Assembly (NCBI GenBank): GCA_944384065.1
Contig: CALWRY010000002.1
Coordinates: 1-64,000, forward strand
Source: an uncultured Enterocloster sp.
Lineage (GTDB): Bacteria; Bacillota; Clostridia; Lachnospirales; Lachnospiraceae
Reading direction: 5' to 3'
DNA: 64,000 bases
Under the pieces are notes generated by a model that worked only from the letters and a program-made list of their open reading frames with translations, was not told where the DNA came from and did not search any database. The position numbers and the translations under genes are program-made. This document shows positions 51,752 to 60,432 of the stretch, in pieces. Position 1 is the stretch's first letter, and every line of letters starts with the position of its first letter.

Positions 51752-53020
51752 ATGTCAACATCTTCTGAAATCATGAAGCAGAAAACCTTCTGGCAGCAGT
51801 ACGGCAGCCTGATCCTGATTCTGGGTGGCATCCTTGTGGGCGCCCTCATCGGGGCCTTTGCTCCCTCCGTGGGCACGACCATTAAGCCTATCGGAGATAT
51901 TTTCCTGAACCTGCTGTTTACCATCGTGGTTCCTCTGGTGTTTGTGTCCATTGCCTCCGCTGTGGGAAGCATGGCCAACATGAAGCGGCTGGGCCGCATC
52001 CTGGGAGGCACCATCGGCACCTTTATTTTCACCGGAGTTATTGCCTCTGCCTGTGTGCTGATCTGGGTAAATATTTTCAGCCCCTCCGCTGGCACCACCA
52101 TTGAGATGACCAGCAGCGAGGTAGGCGAGGCCAAGACCGCTGCGGAGCTCATCGTCAGCTCCCTCACCGTAAGCGATTTCCCGGAGCTGTGGACTAAGTC
52201 CAACATGCTTCCCCTCATCATATTTGCTATTATTTTCGGCTTCTGCGTGTCCGCCTGCGGCGGCGACGAGACGCCCATGGGCAAGCTGCTCATCAACCTC
52301 AACGATATTATCATGAAGTTTGTGGGCGTTATCATGACCATCGCTCCCCTGGGACTGGGCGCTTACTTTGCCAACCTGGTGGCTACCTATGGACCTGAGA
52401 TCATCGGCGACTACGGGCGTTCCATGCTGGTGTATTATCCCCTGTGCCTGCTCTACGGCGTGATTTTCTTCCCGCTGTACGCATTTATGGCAGGAGGCAA
52501 GCAGGGAATCTCCACCATGGTGAAGCACATTTTCCCGCCGGCTATCACAGCCTTTGCAACCCAGTCTTCTGCGGCCACCATCCCGGTGAACAAGGAGGCC
52601 TGCGACGCCATCGGTGTACCCAAGGACATCAGCGATCTGGTGCTGCCCATGGGATGTACCATGCACATGGACGGATCGGTTCTCTCCTCCATCGTGAAGA
52701 TCTGCTTCCTTTACGGTATCTTCGGCATGGAGTTCTCGGGAATCGGCACCTATGGCATGTCCATCGTGGTGGCCATCCTGTCCGCATTTGTTTTGTCCGG
52801 CGCTCCCGGCGGCGGCCTGGTAGGTGAAATGCTCATTGTCAGCATGTTTAATTTCCCCGCAGAGGCCTTCCCCATCATCGCCACCCTGGGCTTTATCTTT
52901 GACCCGGCAGCTACCTGCCTGAATTCCTCCGGCGATACCATCGCCTCCATGCTGGTTACCCGTCTGGTAGAGGGAAAGGACTGGCTGGTGAAGGCAGCGG
53001 CGGCTAAGAAGCAGGCGTAG
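51752..53020 (+). CDS. Dicarboxylate/amino acid:cation symporter (DAACS)
   Basis: A 422-residue membrane symporter. The DAACS signatures are FLNLLFTIVVPLVFVSIASA, TAFATQSSAATIPVN (serine-rich motif), GCTMHMDGSVLS and APGGGLVGEMLIVS. The substrate is probably an amino acid, given the lyase and desulfidase in the same operon (cystine or cysteine fits). The start has AAGGAGAG 8 bases ahead. It is 19 bases after the lyase gene. Confidence 0.92.
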   Translation: MSTSSEIMKQKTFWQQYGSLILILGGILVGALIGAFAPSVGTTIKPIGDIFLNLLFTIVVPLVFVSIASAVGSMANMKRLGRILGGTIGTFIFTGVIASACVLIWVNIFSPSAGTTIEMTSSEVGEAKTAAELIVSSLTVSDFPELWTKSNMLPLIIFAIIFGFCVSACGGDETPMGKLLINLNDIIMKFVGVIMTIAPLGLGAYFANLVATYGPEIIGDYGRSMLVYYPLCLLYGVIFFPLYAFMAGGKQGISTMVKHIFPPAITAFATQSSAATIPVNKEACDAIGVPKDISDLVLPMGCTMHMDGSVLSSIVKICFLYGIFGMEFSGIGTYGMSIVVAILSAFVLSGAPGGGLVGEMLIVSMFNFPAEAFPIIATLGFIFDPAATCLNSSGDTIASMLVTRLVEGKDWLVKAAAAKKQA

Positions 53021-53066
53021 GCAGGATTGTTCAGTCCTCGTTTTAAGAAGAAAAGGAGTATTTCCC

Positions 53067-53318
53067 ATGAAAATAACAGTGATCGGCAGCCATCTCTGCC
53101 CTGATACGCTTTACGCACTTGGCAGGCTTTCCGGCGCAGGCATGGAGGTGGATTTCAGAGACATCCTCTCCTGCCATGCAGAGCTGCAGAATTACCTGCA
53201 GATCCGTGAGGGCAGCCCTCTCTATCAGGAGATCCGGGGCACCAAGCGCCTGGGCATCCCCTGCTTTGTGCGGGAGGACGGAACCATGACTTTGAACCTG
53301 AGCGATATTCTTGCGTGA
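53067..53318 (+). CDS. Small glutaredoxin-like protein
   Basis: An 83-residue thioredoxin-fold protein. The start KITVIGSHLCPDTLYALG has C-P-D-T in place of the normal C-P-Y-C, so only one active-site Cys remains. Cys44 (DILSCHAEL) is another. IPCFVREDGTMTL is the cis-Pro region. It could resolve persulfides or bind sulfide in this cysteine operon. Family members are called glutaredoxin-related proteins. The substrate is inferred from context. Confidence 0.7.
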   Translation: MKITVIGSHLCPDTLYALGRLSGAGMEVDFRDILSCHAELQNYLQIREGSPLYQEIRGTKRLGIPCFVREDGTMTLNLSDILA

Positions 53319-53353
53319 TGCGCAGACGCCCGGTTTTTATATAACCTCCTTTA

Positions 53354-53387
53354 AAACCCCCGGCTGTTTATATTGTGCCGGGGGTTT
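53354..53387 (+). terminator. Hairpin between the Grx-like gene and the desulfidase gene
   Basis: AAACCCCCGGC (53354-53364) and GCCGGGGGTTT (53377-53387) form an 11-bp perfect stem. The right arm ends in TTT but no longer T-tract follows, so it is likely a partial terminator or stability hairpin lowering expression of the next gene. Confidence 0.5.
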
Positions 53388-53418
53388 ACGGGCGAAGGGG
53401 GGAAAGGAGAATAAGGAA

Positions 53419-54732
53419 ATGCATGAATTGACAGATTTGATCCGGCAGGACATGAAGCCTGCGCTGGGAGTAACGGAGCCGGGGGCCATCGCCTTTGCGG
53501 CGGCCACTGCCAGGCGGCACACAAAAGGGGCGGTGCGGCAGGTAAAGCTGCGGCTGAACAGCGGCATGTTTAAAAATGCCTTTACCTGCGGTATCCCCGG
53601 AAGCAGCGAGGTGGGAAACGCCCACGCAGCGGCCCTGGGAGTCACCGGCGCGGACCCGGACAAGGGGCTGGAGTGCCTGGACGGGGTCACGCCGGAGCAG
53701 GCGCAGCAGGCCAAGGCCATGGTGGAGGCGGGACAGATTGATGTGGAGATGGCGGGGATCACCAGCCGGATCTTCATTGAGGCCATTGTGACTGCAGAGG
53801 AAGGCGAAGCGGCCGTCACCATCCGGGACACCCACACCAACATTGTCCGCATCACGGAGAACGGCCGCGCGGTTTATGAAAAGGCGGCCCAGGAGGAAGG
53901 GCAGGCGGGCGGCTTGACAGATGCCAAGGACAGTGAGCTGCCCCTGGTTCACCGCTATACCCTTGCAGAGCTTCACAATTATGCCCTGACTGTGCCGGCT
54001 GAGGAGCTGTCCTTTATCCGGGAGGCTTTTGCGATGAATATGGCGCTGTGCCAGGCAGGCCTTGAGAGCCCCAAGACCTCCTATGCCCGCTATCTTCTGG
54101 CGGAGAACGGCGGCCGCATTATCTCTGAGGATGAGCAGAAGACGGCTTCCCTTCTCTGCAACGGGGCCATTGAGGCCCGGGTGCTGGGGCTTCCTGAACC
54201 CGCCATGAGCATCACCGGATCCGGGGCCCACGGCATTATTGCCACCATGCCGCTCTACGCGGCCTATAAGGTGAAGGGGTATCCGGAGGAGAAGCTTCTT
54301 CGCGCCACGGCGTTAAGCTATCTCATTTGCATGTACATCAAAGAATATTCCGGAAGGCTGTCGGCTTTCTGCGGCTGCGCCATTGCCGCCGGCACCGGCA
54401 TGGCCTGCGGTCTGGTGCTTTTGCGGGACGGCAGCACGGAGATGATGGCCCGCACCATCAACAACATGGCCAGCAGCATCACCGGAATGATCTGCGACGG
54501 GGGCAACCAGGGCTGCGCCATGAAGGGAGTGGTGGCGGTGGATGCTGCCTGGCGATCCGCCGCTATGGCCATGGAGGGCGTCTATATCCATTCCGTCCAC
54601 GGCATCAATGGCTCTACGCCGGAGCAGACCATGCGGAATATGGGCCAGATCGCTTCCCCCGGCATGGTGGGAACGGAAAAGACAATTATTGAGATTCTGG
54701 AGGGAAAATCTGACTTTGGCCGCCGGGAATGA
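53419..54732 (+). CDS. cyuA: CyuA/YhaM-type L-cysteine desulfidase (UPF0597)
   Basis: A 437-residue iron-sulfur enzyme of the UPF0597 family. Known members degrade L-cysteine to pyruvate, ammonia and sulfide. The N-terminal block is LGVTEPGAIAFAAATAR, then NSGMFKNAFTCGIPGS. The 4Fe-4S candidate cysteines lie in AFCGCAIAAGTGMACG (Cys318, 320 and 330) and MICDGGNQGCAMKG (Cys359 and 366). The length is normal. ATG 53419 has AAGGAGA ahead. A longer frame from 53311 overlaps the preceding gene and lacks support. It completes a cysteine-uptake and desulfuration operon. Confidence 0.9.
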   Translation: MHELTDLIRQDMKPALGVTEPGAIAFAAATARRHTKGAVRQVKLRLNSGMFKNAFTCGIPGSSEVGNAHAAALGVTGADPDKGLECLDGVTPEQAQQAKAMVEAGQIDVEMAGITSRIFIEAIVTAEEGEAAVTIRDTHTNIVRITENGRAVYEKAAQEEGQAGGLTDAKDSELPLVHRYTLAELHNYALTVPAEELSFIREAFAMNMALCQAGLESPKTSYARYLLAENGGRIISEDEQKTASLLCNGAIEARVLGLPEPAMSITGSGAHGIIATMPLYAAYKVKGYPEEKLLRATALSYLICMYIKEYSGRLSAFCGCAIAAGTGMACGLVLLRDGSTEMMARTINNMASSITGMICDGGNQGCAMKGVVAVDAAWRSAAMAMEGVYIHSVHGINGSTPEQTMRNMGQIASPGMVGTEKTIIEILEGKSDFGRRE

Positions 54733-54795
54733 CAGGGGGTAAGGGAACCATCGGGTATATTGCCCTTTATGAACCGTGAAAGCAGAATAATCTGA

Positions 54796-54824
54796 TTGAG
54801 AAGCAGGATAGAGTGTGCTATACT
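54796..54824 (+). promoter_or_regulatory. Promoter of the type I toxin gene
   Basis: TTGAGA at 54796-54801 and TATACT at 54819-54824 are spaced by 17 bp. The leader (from about 54831) contains CCCTCC at 54886-54891, which can pair with the GGAGGG of the toxin ribosome-binding site (54904-54909). A second hairpin CCCTCC-CGTTTTC-GGAGGG lies just before. This would block translation of the full-length mRNA, as in known type I toxins. Confidence 0.65.
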
Positions 54825-54916
54825 GGCAATACGGAAAGTCAGAGCGCATAAAGGCGGCCTACCCTCCCGTTTTCGGAGGGGCTAACCCTCCAGACGAAAG
54901 AAAGGAGGGCAAGCCA

Positions 54917-55009
54917 ATGTATGTTACATATCAGGACTTGGTTCAGATTGGAATATTCATTGTAGCCCTTGTCAGTCTGCTTTATCAGATATTCAAGGGA
55001 AGAAAATAG
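54917..55009 (+). CDS. Holin-like type I toxin peptide
   Basis: A 30-residue peptide, MYVTYQDLVQIGIFIVALVS with LLYQIFKGRK. It has one membrane helix (residues about 9-25) and a short basic tail. It resembles the Hol_Tox family of putative holin-like toxins in Firmicutes. AAAGGAGGG at 54901-54909 is 8 bases ahead of ATG 54917. Its 3-prime end is overlapped by a convergent small RNA with its own promoter. It lies between cyuA and rsmA. Toxicity has not been shown. Confidence 0.78.
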   Translation: MYVTYQDLVQIGIFIVALVSLLYQIFKGRK

Positions 55010-55101
55010 CCGCCACTACTACCAATAGTGACGGCGGCCCGTTAGGGTTGTAACTTTGCTATTTGGGGGTAGGCCGTGTGTCTCTGGCTTTCCCTTTTTC
55101 T
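55000..55101 (-). ncRNA. Antisense RNA of the toxin locus
   Basis: A minus-strand promoter has TTGCAC (55136-55131) and TATATT (55113-55108) 17 bp apart, giving a start near 55101. The RNA runs leftward over the 3-prime part of the toxin transcript. The hairpin at 55009-55038 (GCCGCC with GGCGGC and inner ACTA/TAGT) is followed on this strand by TATTTTCTT, a good terminator near 55000. The RNA would be about 100 nt and complementary to the toxin mRNA end. This matches the TxpA/RatA-type arrangement. The ends are estimates. Confidence 0.7.
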
Positions 55102-55241
55102 ATTATCAATATAGCACATCTGGCGGGTGGGTGCAAGGGGATTCCTTAACTTTTAGCATTCTAAGCTTTCTGAAAGTAAAAGCCGGAAACATTGACTTTT
55201 GTGTTCTGATAGGATACCATGGACTTGAACAGGAGTATCGC

Positions 55242-55293
55242 TTAGGCGGCGGTAAACAGACGGGGCGCCCTTTGGGGCATGCCCGCCGCCTAA
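55242..55293. repeat. Short copy E of the folding element
   Basis: TTAGGCGGCGG (55242-55252) and CCGCCGCCTAA (55283-55293) are 11-bp inverted repeats. The left arm continues GTAAACAGACGGGGCG, near the copy A sequence (GGGTAAACAGGGGCG), but the three inner hairpins are absent except for a GGGCGCCC palindrome. It sits between the toxin locus and rsmA and may be a decayed or minimal form. Confidence 0.5.
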
Positions 55294-55331
55294 ACGGCTG
55301 GGAAAATGATTTTGCTGTGAAGGGATAGGAC

Positions 55332-56219
55332 ATGGAGAAATTAAGCAATCCACAAAAGACCATAGAGATTTTGCAGAAATATAAGTTTGTTTTTCAGAAG
55401 CGGTACGGGCAGAATTTTCTCATCGATCCCAGGGTGCTGGAGAAGATCATGAATGCGGCGGAGATTGGGCCGGAGGACTGCGTGCTGGAGATCGGGCCTG
55501 GCATCGGCACCCTGACGCAGTATCTGGCGGAGCGGGCGGCCCGGGTGGTGGCGGTTGAGATTGACGGGGAGCTGATTCCCATTCTGCAGGAGACGCTGGC
55601 GGATTATAAGAACGTGGTTCTTATACAGAATGATATACTGAAGGTGGATATAAAGGAGCTGGCCAGGGAGCATGGGAATGGAAGGCCCCTGAAGGTGGTG
55701 GCGAACCTGCCCTATTATATCACCACGCCCATTGTCATGGGACTTCTGGAGGGGGGGGCTCCGGTGGCGAACATCACGGTCATGGTCCAGAAGGAGGTGG
55801 CGGACCGGATGCAGGCCGGGCCGGGCACAAAGGATTATGGGGCGCTCTCGTTGGCGGTGCAGTATTACGCCAAGCCTTATATTGCGGCGAATGTGCCGCC
55901 CAACTGCTTTATTCCCCGGCCCAATGTGGGGTCGGCGGTCATCCGGCTGACCCGGCACGAGACGCCTCCCGTGCAGGCGGAGGATCCGGCTCTGATGTTT
56001 AAGATTATCCGGGCCTCCTTCAACCAGAGGCGGAAAACCCTGGTGAACAGCCTGAACAACTCCCCGGAGCTTTCCTGCACCAAGGAGGAGGCAGCGGCGG
56101 CTCTGGAGCACTTAGGTCTCCCGCCGGCTGTGCGCGGGGAGGCGCTGACGCTGGAGGAGTTTGCGGGGATAGCCAATTATCTCGCCGCCCATGGAGCGGG
56201 AAAGGAAGGGGAAAGATGA
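55332..56219 (+). CDS. rsmA: 16S rRNA adenine dimethyltransferase (KsgA)
   Basis: A 295-residue enzyme that dimethylates two adjacent adenines near the 3-prime end of 16S rRNA. FQKRYGQNFLIDPRVLEKI is the N-terminus, VLEIGPGIGTLTQYLAERA the SAM-binding motif, and VANLPYYITTPIVMGL the N-L-P-Y catalytic block. The C-terminal small domain has IRASFNQRRKTLVNSL. The length is normal. The stop overlaps the next start (ATGA), so it is translationally coupled to the oleate-hydratase-like gene. Confidence 0.96.
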   Translation: MEKLSNPQKTIEILQKYKFVFQKRYGQNFLIDPRVLEKIMNAAEIGPEDCVLEIGPGIGTLTQYLAERAARVVAVEIDGELIPILQETLADYKNVVLIQNDILKVDIKELAREHGNGRPLKVVANLPYYITTPIVMGLLEGGAPVANITVMVQKEVADRMQAGPGTKDYGALSLAVQYYAKPYIAANVPPNCFIPRPNVGSAVIRLTRHETPPVQAEDPALMFKIIRASFNQRRKTLVNSLNNSPELSCTKEEAAAALEHLGLPPAVRGEALTLEEFAGIANYLAAHGAGKEGER

Positions 56220-58036
56220 GCAGACATTGGGGAAAAATCCTGGCTGCCGTGGCTGTGGGAGCAGCGGCCGGGGTATCGCTTAAAAAGGTTCGGGAAATCA
56301 AGGCGAGGAAGGAGAAGGAGCGCTTAAACGCCATTGAGTCGGCGGTGGTGCACAACCGGAATTACGGGAGCCGGAAGGCCTATATCGTAGGGGGAGGCCT
56401 GGCCGGGCTGGCAGCCGCCGCCTATCTGGTGCGGGACTGTCATTTTCCCGGAAAGCAGATTGTTATTTTTGAATCGGAGGACCGGCTGGGAGGAAGCAAC
56501 GACGGCAAGGGATCCCCTGAGAAGGGATATGCCTGCCGGGGGCTGCGGCTGGTTGACCGGGAAAATTATGAGAATTTCTGGGAGCTTTTTCACACCATTC
56601 CTTCTTTAAAGCGCAGGGGGAAGAGCGCGGCGGAGGAGATATTGGAGTTCAGCCAGTCCCACCCGGTGCGGGGCCGCGCCCGCCTGGCGGATGGGGATGG
56701 AAATGTTTTAAACGCCAAGTCTATGGGATTTACCCTGCAGGATAGAATGGCCATCACAAGGCTCCTAATGATGGATGAGAGGAAGCTGGACGGACTTACG
56801 GTTCAGGATTGGTTTAAAGAGACGCCCCATGTGTTTGAGACAAGATTCTGGCGGCTCTGGCACAGCACCTTTGCCATGCAGCCTTGGAGCAGCCTGTTTG
56901 AATTCAGACGCTGCCTGAAACGGATGCTGCCCGCGTTTGGCTGGATCGATACTCTGGAGGGAGCGGTGCGCATGCCTCTTAACCAGTACGACAGTCTGAT
57001 CTGCCCTCTGGCGGACTACCTGCGCAAGGCGGGGGTGGCCTTCCGGGAGGGGTGTCAGGTGACGGATGTGGAGTTTGGAGCCGGGCCGGGGGTTACGGTC
57101 AAGACGCTGTATCTGAAGCGGCGGGTTGAGGAGGAGGAGAGCCGGGCCGGGGAGTCCTTTGTGTTTGAGAGCGTCAATCTGGCTCCAACAGATATCTGTA
57201 TTGTGACAAATGGCTCTGTGTCCGAGGGAACGGTTTTTGGAGACCTGGATCGGGCGGCGCTTCCCGGACGGAAGCCTTCCGCCGGAAGACTGTGGGAGAA
57301 GATTGCCCAGAAGAAGCCGGGGATGGGAAGTCCGGAACCATTTTTCTCCAAACCGGAGGAGACGGAGCGGGTGAGCTTTACGGTCACTGCCAGGGGAAAT
57401 GCGCTTCTGGAGGAATTTAAGAAATTCGCGGGAGGACGTCCGGAGGACGAGGCGCGGATGACCTTCGGGGAATCACCGTGGCTTGTCACTGTGGCTGTGC
57501 CGGTTCAGCCCTATTTTGCGGGGCAGCCGGAGGATGTGGCGGTGCTTTGGGGCTGCGGGCTGGCGGCGCGGACAGCCGGGGCCTATGTGAATAAGGCTAT
57601 GAAGGACTGCACGGGCCGGGAGATCGTAAGGGAGCTTCTCTGCGCCATGCATGTGCCGGAGGAGCGGCAGGCGGCGCTCATGGAGACCGTGATCAATGTG
57701 GTTCCCTGCTACATGCCATTTGCCGGAGCCCCGGCCGCGCCGCGCAAGTTCGGGGACAGACCCAAGGTCCTTCCCACAGGGACGGTCAATCTGGCCATGG
57801 TGGGGCAGTTTGTGGAGATCCCGGAGGACATGGTGCTCACCGAGGAGTATTCCGTCCGCTCCGCGCGGATGGCGGTATACGGGCTTATGGATATGAAGCG
57901 GGAGGTCTGCCCGGTGACATCCCATGGGACCCGGCCGGCCGTTGTGCTGCGGGCCCTGGGCCGGGCGTTTCGGCCGGGCGCGTGCGCTCCGGTCAGGCGC
58001 GTGCCAGAGACAGAAGACAGGGGTGAGAACAAATGA
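56216..58036 (+). CDS. Oleate hydratase family flavoprotein with altered active site
   Basis: A 606-residue protein of the oleate hydratase (myosin-cross-reactive antigen) family, which adds water to cis-9 double bonds of free fatty acids with FAD bound. Seen: a hydrophobic N-terminal segment (residues about 8-22), FAD motif YIVGGGLAGLAAAAYLVRD, FWELFHTIPSL, FAMQPWSSLFEFRRCLKRML, LNQYDSLICPLADYLRKAGV and IVTNGSVSEGTVFGD. The block usually R-G-G-R-E here reads R-G-L-R-L (residues 108-112). The Glu described as catalytic in well-studied members is therefore replaced by Leu, if aligned so. Activity may be changed or lost. Confidence 0.82.
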   Translation: MSRHWGKILAAVAVGAAAGVSLKKVREIKARKEKERLNAIESAVVHNRNYGSRKAYIVGGGLAGLAAAAYLVRDCHFPGKQIVIFESEDRLGGSNDGKGSPEKGYACRGLRLVDRENYENFWELFHTIPSLKRRGKSAAEEILEFSQSHPVRGRARLADGDGNVLNAKSMGFTLQDRMAITRLLMMDERKLDGLTVQDWFKETPHVFETRFWRLWHSTFAMQPWSSLFEFRRCLKRMLPAFGWIDTLEGAVRMPLNQYDSLICPLADYLRKAGVAFREGCQVTDVEFGAGPGVTVKTLYLKRRVEEEESRAGESFVFESVNLAPTDICIVTNGSVSEGTVFGDLDRAALPGRKPSAGRLWEKIAQKKPGMGSPEPFFSKPEETERVSFTVTARGNALLEEFKKFAGGRPEDEARMTFGESPWLVTVAVPVQPYFAGQPEDVAVLWGCGLAARTAGAYVNKAMKDCTGREIVRELLCAMHVPEERQAALMETVINVVPCYMPFAGAPAAPRKFGDRPKVLPTGTVNLAMVGQFVEIPEDMVLTEEYSVRSARMAVYGLMDMKREVCPVTSHGTRPAVVLRALGRAFRPGACAPVRRVPETEDRGENK

Positions 58037-58602
58037 TATTTATCGGGGGCATCAGCCAGGGAGAAAAGCAGCTAAATTATACCCAGACCGTGATCTGCGA
58101 TATCTGCGGCCGCTACGGGCGGTATCAGGTATTTATGACCTACATGTATTTCAGCTTTTTCTTTATCCCGCTGTTTAAGTGGAACAAACGCTTTTATGTG
58201 AAAATGAGCTGCTGCGGCTCGGTCTACGAGCTTGACCCGGAGATCGGGAGGGAGATACTAGCCGGGCGGCAGGCGGAGATTACAAGAAAGGATCTGACGC
58301 TGCGCCAGACAGGACTGGGGGCGTTTCGCGGGGGCGGCGCAAAGGAATGGGACGCTGGCGGCCAAAGAGCGGACGCGCTGGAGGCCAGCGCGGCAGTTGG
58401 AGGGGAGTGTGCCTCTGCGGGGCCTGGCGGCGCTGCTGCGGATCGTGCGGATGCGGCGGATTGCAGGGATGCGGCGGGGCCTGGCGCTGCCGCTGCGGAA
58501 CACGCATGGCGCACCGCCGGGCGCAGGCGCTGCAGCCAGTGCGGGTATGAGACGGACGAGGACTTTGCGTTTTGTCCGAAGTGCGGGAAGAAGTTTGAGT
58601 AG
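58033..58602 (+). CDS. Zinc-ribbon protein with an Ala-rich linker
   Basis: A 189-residue protein. The N-terminal about 80 residues have CDICGRYGRYQVFMTYMYFS and FIPLFKWNKRFYVKMSCCGS, giving a C-x-x-C ... C-C metal site around a hydrophobic strand. A long Ala/Gly/Asp-rich linker (about 95-160) leads to a second zinc ribbon RRCSQCGYETDEDFAFCPKC with GKKFE. Such proteins are common in clostridia without known role. It overlaps the preceding gene by four bases (ATGA). Confidence 0.75.
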   Translation: MIFIGGISQGEKQLNYTQTVICDICGRYGRYQVFMTYMYFSFFFIPLFKWNKRFYVKMSCCGSVYELDPEIGREILAGRQAEITRKDLTLRQTGLGAFRGGGAKEWDAGGQRADALEASAAVGGECASAGPGGAAADRADAADCRDAAGPGAAAAEHAWRTAGRRRCSQCGYETDEDFAFCPKCGKKFE

Positions 58603-58722
58603 GGGACGGGTACTTTGAAAATCTGCCGCCGCAAGGCAGGCGGCGTGTGTTCTGGGATGCCGGATGCGCCCGCCGGGCTTTCGCGGTTTGGCGGGGCAGC
58701 CGCCTGCCATGCGTATGCAGCC

Positions 58723-60417
58723 TTACTCTGTATGTGAGATTTTGGCCAGGCATTCTTTCCGGTAGAAACAGATGCCATATTTCAGGATTTTGTGATAGCC
58801 TTCCTGGCGCAGAGACTGTTCGTAGTTCTGCGCCTCTATCTGGGCAAGGGCCTGTGTGCAGCCGTCGGCCATGCGGTCAAAGTTCTTTACCGTCTTGATT
58901 TCTATTAAAATGGCCATTCCACGGACAGAGGGGGTTTTCAGCAGGAGATCCGGCCTGCCGTTTCCACTCTCACAGTTGGAAAATACAGCCATTCCCGGAC
59001 AGCCTTTTAAAAGGCCGCTTAAGAACCCGTGGTAATAATTCTCCGCATAATCAAAGTAGCTGATGGTCTCAGCCAGCTGTTCGGAAATTCGCTCAGAGAG
59101 GTCGCCGGCCCGGCCTTCCTTCAAGGCCTCGTACAGGGCGGTCAAATCTGTCTGTTTAACCTTCTGTTCAAACCATTCCTGAATGGTATTTTCGTAAATA
59201 TACCGAACTTCTTCGTTGGGCAGCGTCAGAGACACATAAATGGTGTTTCCCTTAAGGCTCTGCCCGGTCATTTTCAGGTATCCTGTGAAAAAGAGAAAAT
59301 TCCACAGATTGTCCTGGGTCTTGTAAATATCCTCGTAGGTGATATCTTCGTGGATCGGTTTTTCCAGCGTCCCACCTGCGAGCAGGCTTTCCAGCTCGCT
59401 TTTCACAGACGCGTCCGACTGCTCTATGAGATGGCGCACGATATCATTTGATGAGGTGTTGGACCAGTAGGGCCTGGGGAGGGAATCTGCGTTCACAGCC
59501 TGGCTGATATAATTGATAACGCTCCAGGGATTGTAGACTTCAGCCAGGCCGAACCGGTATCCGTCATACCACTGACGGATCTCCTCCATATGGCTGTCCA
59601 ACCCATAAAATTTCGCCATATCTTTTACCTCTGCGGGGAGGAAGCCAAAGTATTCGCCGAAGCCGCTGCTTAACACGGTATTGATTTTCAGATTATTCAG
59701 TCCTGTGAAAATGCTTTCTTTGCTGATGCGCAGACAGCCGGTAATCACCGCAAATTCCAGGTTCTCATTCGTCTTAAGGGCGGATTCCAGAAGGGAGCGG
59801 ATAAAGTCCGTCATCTGGGGATAAAATCCGCGGAAAAAAGCATTTTCCAGGGGAACATCATATTCATCGATGAGGATTACCGCCTTATTTTTGTGCCACA
59901 GCCTCAGACATTCGGACAAAAAAGCTAAGGACTTTGCGAGGCCGACCCGATCTGCCTGACGGTTCATGACTGCCTCATAGCGGATGCGATACTCTGCCGG
60001 TAGGACGTCCGATGCGAGTATGTAGCGATGGCGCACGTATTCCCGGGTGATCTCATCAACCAGGCTTTCATAGGCCATGGAGAAATCCGGCTGCTTTGCA
60101 GACTTCAGAGACAAAAAAATGGCGGGATACTGTCCCATGCGGCGGGTATAGGCTTCGCCGGCCTCCATGATCTTCATGCCCTGGAAATAATGGGAGTTGT
60201 CTATGCGGCGGCCCATTCCGTCCCGCTCGTCCTCAAAAAAGGCTTTGAGCATAGTAAGCGTCAAGGTTTTGCCAAAACGCCTCGGGCGCGTGAAAAGGCT
60301 GACAGCCGCGCCGTCGTCCAGCAGCTTTTTGATGATAAGGGTTTTGTCCACGTAGTAATAGGGCCGATCAACCAGCTGTTTATAAAATTCGATGCCTATG
60401 GGCAGCGGCTTTTTCAT
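58723..60417 (-). CDS. AAA-ATPase-like protein with C-terminal PD-(D/E)XK nuclease
   Basis: A 564-residue protein. The N-terminus PIGIEFYKQLVDRPYYYVDK leads to Walker A FTRPRRFGKTLTLTML (near residues 41-56), the start of the AAA-ATPase_like (PF09820) domain, with Walker B KAVILIDEYDVPLE near 158-171. The C-terminal domain is PD-(D/E)XK type, with ENYYHGFLSGLL, GNGRPDLLL (Asp) and ILIEIKTVKN (E-x-K). These proteins are abundant and often multi-copy in gut anaerobes. A defence or mobile role is suspected but unproven. It has its own promoter. Confidence 0.82.
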   Translation of the reverse strand: MKKPLPIGIEFYKQLVDRPYYYVDKTLIIKKLLDDGAAVSLFTRPRRFGKTLTLTMLKAFFEDERDGMGRRIDNSHYFQGMKIMEAGEAYTRRMGQYPAIFLSLKSAKQPDFSMAYESLVDEITREYVRHRYILASDVLPAEYRIRYEAVMNRQADRVGLAKSLAFLSECLRLWHKNKAVILIDEYDVPLENAFFRGFYPQMTDFIRSLLESALKTNENLEFAVITGCLRISKESIFTGLNNLKINTVLSSGFGEYFGFLPAEVKDMAKFYGLDSHMEEIRQWYDGYRFGLAEVYNPWSVINYISQAVNADSLPRPYWSNTSSNDIVRHLIEQSDASVKSELESLLAGGTLEKPIHEDITYEDIYKTQDNLWNFLFFTGYLKMTGQSLKGNTIYVSLTLPNEEVRYIYENTIQEWFEQKVKQTDLTALYEALKEGRAGDLSERISEQLAETISYFDYAENYYHGFLSGLLKGCPGMAVFSNCESGNGRPDLLLKTPSVRGMAILIEIKTVKNFDRMADGCTQALAQIEAQNYEQSLRQEGYHKILKYGICFYRKECLAKISHTE

Positions 60418-60432
60418 AGAGGCTCCTCCATT

